A DNA stretch of 64,000 nucleotides from Brevundimonas sp. MYb52 (lineage in GTDB: Bacteria > Pseudomonadota > Alphaproteobacteria > Caulobacterales > Caulobacteraceae). Location: assembly GCF_002979535.1 (NCBI RefSeq), contig NZ_PCPB01000004.1:1-64000 (forward strand). Direction: 5' to 3'. Positions 62,644 through 64,000 of this stretch are shown one piece after another (the first letter of the stretch is position 1; each line of letters opens with the position of its first letter). A model generated the notes under the pieces. That model made no database searches and was not told the DNA's origin. It saw only the letters and a list, made by a program, of their open reading frames with translations. The translations under genes and the position numbers were made by a program.

Positions 62644-63159
62644 ATGCGTAAGCTTCCTCTCGTCCTGACCGCCGCCGGCCTCGCCGCCGCCGCGCCCGCC
62701 GTGGCCAACGCCGCCGATCTGACGGTGAACGTCGAGCTGCCGCGCATCGCCAGCGCCTCCTATCACCGCCCCTATGTGGCCGTGTGGATCGAGAAGCCGG
62801 ACCAGTCGACGGCCCAGACCCTGGCCGTCTGGTACCAGCAGACCCGCAACAACGAGGGCGACGGCAAGGACTGGCTGAAGGACCTGCGCACCTGGTGGCG
62901 CAAGGGCGGCCGCGCCATGACCATGCCCGCCGACGGCGTGTCCGGGCCGACCAAGGCCCCCGGCCGTCATTCGGTGACTGTGCCCGCCGCCCGCCTGCGC
63001 AATCTGCCCGCCGGCCAGTACAACATCGTCGTCGAGGCGGCCCGTGAACTGGGCGGCCGTGAGGTCGTGCGCGTGCCCTTCCGCTGGGGCGGCGCCAACA
63101 CCGCCGCCGGAACCGGCTCCACCGAACTGGGCGCCGTTCGCGTCGCCGTGACCCGCTAA
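62644..63159 (+). CDS. DUF2271 periplasmic protein
   Basis: A 171-residue exported protein with a signal peptide ending ANAADL. The mature part has VELPRIASASYHRPYVAVWIE, then VWYQQTRNNEGDGKDWLKDLRTWWRKGG and GPTKAPGRHSVTVPAARLRNLPAGQYNIVVEAARELGGREVVRVPF, the DUF2271 signature. The family is known mainly from operons with PepSY, DUF4198 and ApbE-type FMN transferases. Function unproven; a periplasmic partner of the membrane reductase is inferred. Confidence 0.88.
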   Translation: MRKLPLVLTAAGLAAAAPAVANAADLTVNVELPRIASASYHRPYVAVWIEKPDQSTAQTLAVWYQQTRNNEGDGKDWLKDLRTWWRKGGRAMTMPADGVSGPTKAPGRHSVTVPAARLRNLPAGQYNIVVEAARELGGREVVRVPFRWGGANTAAGTGSTELGAVRVAVTR

Positions 63160-63171
63160 GGATCTGAGATC

Positions 63172-63966
63172 ATGAAAAAGACGCTCGCCTTCCTGTCTCT
63201 GGCCGCCGTTCTGGCCGCCCCGCTCTCGGCCCAGGCGCACCGCGCCTGGCTGGCCCCGACGTCAACCGTGCTGTCGGGCAACGACGCCTGGGTCGGCTTC
63301 GACGCCGGCATGTCGAACGGGGTCTTCATCCCCGACCACGCCGCCATGCGTCTGGCCGGTCTGACCATCACCGCCCCGGACGGTTCGACCGCACAGGCCG
63401 AGAACGTCATGCAGGCCAAGTACCGTTCCAGCTTCGACCTGCACCTGGCCCAGCCCGGCACCTATCGCGTCGCCAATGTCGGCTCGGGCTTCATGGCCAG
63501 CTACAAACAGGGCGGCGAGCAGAAGCGCTGGCGCGGCACGGAAGCCGAGTTCCCCGGCGCCCTGCCCGCTGACGCCACCGAGGTCGTAGCCACCCGCACC
63601 GACAGCCGAACCGAGACCTTCGTGACGCTCGGCGAGCCGACCGACCTGACCGTCGTCGGCAAGGGTCTGGAACTGGCCCCCGTCACCCACCCCAACGATC
63701 TGGCCGCCGGCGAAGCCGCGACCTTCAAGCTGCTGAAGGACGGCCAGCCCGCCGCCAATGTCGAGGTGACGATCGCGCGCGGCGGCACCCGTTACCGCAA
63801 CAATCCCGAAGAGATCACGGTCAAGACGGGTGCGGACGGCGCCTTCACCGTGACCTGGCCGCAAGCCGGTCTCTACTGGCTGGGCGCCTCGGTGCGCACG
63901 GCGGGCGTGAACGGCCAGCCCGGCGCGAACGCCTCGTGGAACGGCGCGCTGGAAGTCCTGCCCTGA
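63172..63966 (+). CDS. DUF4198 periplasmic protein
   Basis: A 264-residue exported protein with a signal peptide ending SAQAHRAWLAP; the mature end starting with His is typical of DUF4198 (also of NikM-like proteins) and can coordinate metal. An Ig-like domain follows near the C-terminus (VEVTIARGGTRYRN, then AFTVTWPQAGLYWLGASV). AAGGA precedes the ATG. It is 12 bases after DUF2271. The last 34 bases of the window hold no ATG/GTG/TTG start, so any next gene starts beyond the edge or overlaps it. Confidence 0.88.
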   Translation: MKKTLAFLSLAAVLAAPLSAQAHRAWLAPTSTVLSGNDAWVGFDAGMSNGVFIPDHAAMRLAGLTITAPDGSTAQAENVMQAKYRSSFDLHLAQPGTYRVANVGSGFMASYKQGGEQKRWRGTEAEFPGALPADATEVVATRTDSRTETFVTLGEPTDLTVVGKGLELAPVTHPNDLAAGEAATFKLLKDGQPAANVEVTIARGGTRYRNNPEEITVKTGADGAFTVTWPQAGLYWLGASVRTAGVNGQPGANASWNGALEVLP

Positions 63967-64000
63967 CCGTCAACAAGTCCAGTTCGGCCCCGCCGCCGCT

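Noticed and set aside
63963..64000. CTG-initiated frame at the window end as the start of a next gene
   Set aside because: Open to the edge but only 12 codons long with no canonical start; cannot be supported.

Overview
The window is one GC-rich, densely packed chromosomal segment from an alphaproteobacterium, most likely a Brevundimonas or close Caulobacteraceae relative. The placement rests on the gene families present (paired S46 peptidases, DUF1294, DUF6481, DUF1289, SleB-type hydrolases with a TGCQFSFTC motif). It also rests on alphaproteobacterial control signals visible in the DNA: a GTTC-N7-GTTC LexA box at uvrB, two GGAAC-N16/17-CGTT general-stress (EcfG/SigT) promoters, a TTGACGC-type housekeeping promoter and a TGCRAA-TCG-TTYGCA Fur-like box. 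No rRNA, tRNA, CRISPR array, insertion sequence, prophage or plasmid module was recognised.

Layout. 1-5 kb: a near-perfect 88-bp palindrome, a DUF1294 membrane protein, an exported M20 amidohydrolase, a GST, greA and an ELM1-like gene. 5-13 kb: DUF389 protein, trxB, a lipoprotein resembling lysozyme inhibitors beside a SleB-type wall hydrolase, Dps, DUF6481, and two small genes behind stress promoters flanking a second SleB-type hydrolase. 13-18 kb: an acyltransferase, then the de novo NAD operon nadA - membrane site-2 protease - nadB - nadC behind a perfect operator palindrome; the nadB 3' end runs into a REP-like repeat pair. 18-25.7 kb: an XRE/membrane-protein pair with a tandem operator, a GIY-YIG protein, ilvA, an Ada/AlkA protein that has lost its glycosylase core with ogt downstream, and a PadR/membrane-protein pair. 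25.8-36 kb: an M14 peptidase, a gluzincin, an SDF symporter, an exported protein with two CVNH lectin repeats and a beta/gamma-crystallin domain, and uvrB.

36-43.8 kb: small membrane proteins, a pterin gene group (two FolB-like proteins, a pteridine-reductase-like SDR, a QueD-like protein, plus a 26-aa membrane peptide), NUDIX, uvrC, carbonic anhydrase and pgsA. 43.8-53.7 kb: a nested inverted repeat, two S46 dipeptidyl-peptidases that differ at the specificity residue, a DevCA/HlyD-like export system, an enoyl-CoA hydratase and a 52-aa gene with its own promoter and terminator. 53.7-64 kb: DUF1289, a retropepsin-like protease, a divergent LD-carboxypeptidase/Mur-ligase pair (murein recycling), a hybrid histidine kinase, a TonB receptor without a visible signal peptide, a divergent GST/MarR pair, and at the edge a probable Fur-controlled PepSY / DUF2271 / DUF4198 operon.

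The best candidates for poorly described biology are the PepSY-DUF2271-DUF4198 operon, the CVNH-crystallin protein, the pterin cluster, the gutted Ada-AlkA gene, and the small genes and repeats. All functional statements are read from sequence and family knowledge; no searches were run.
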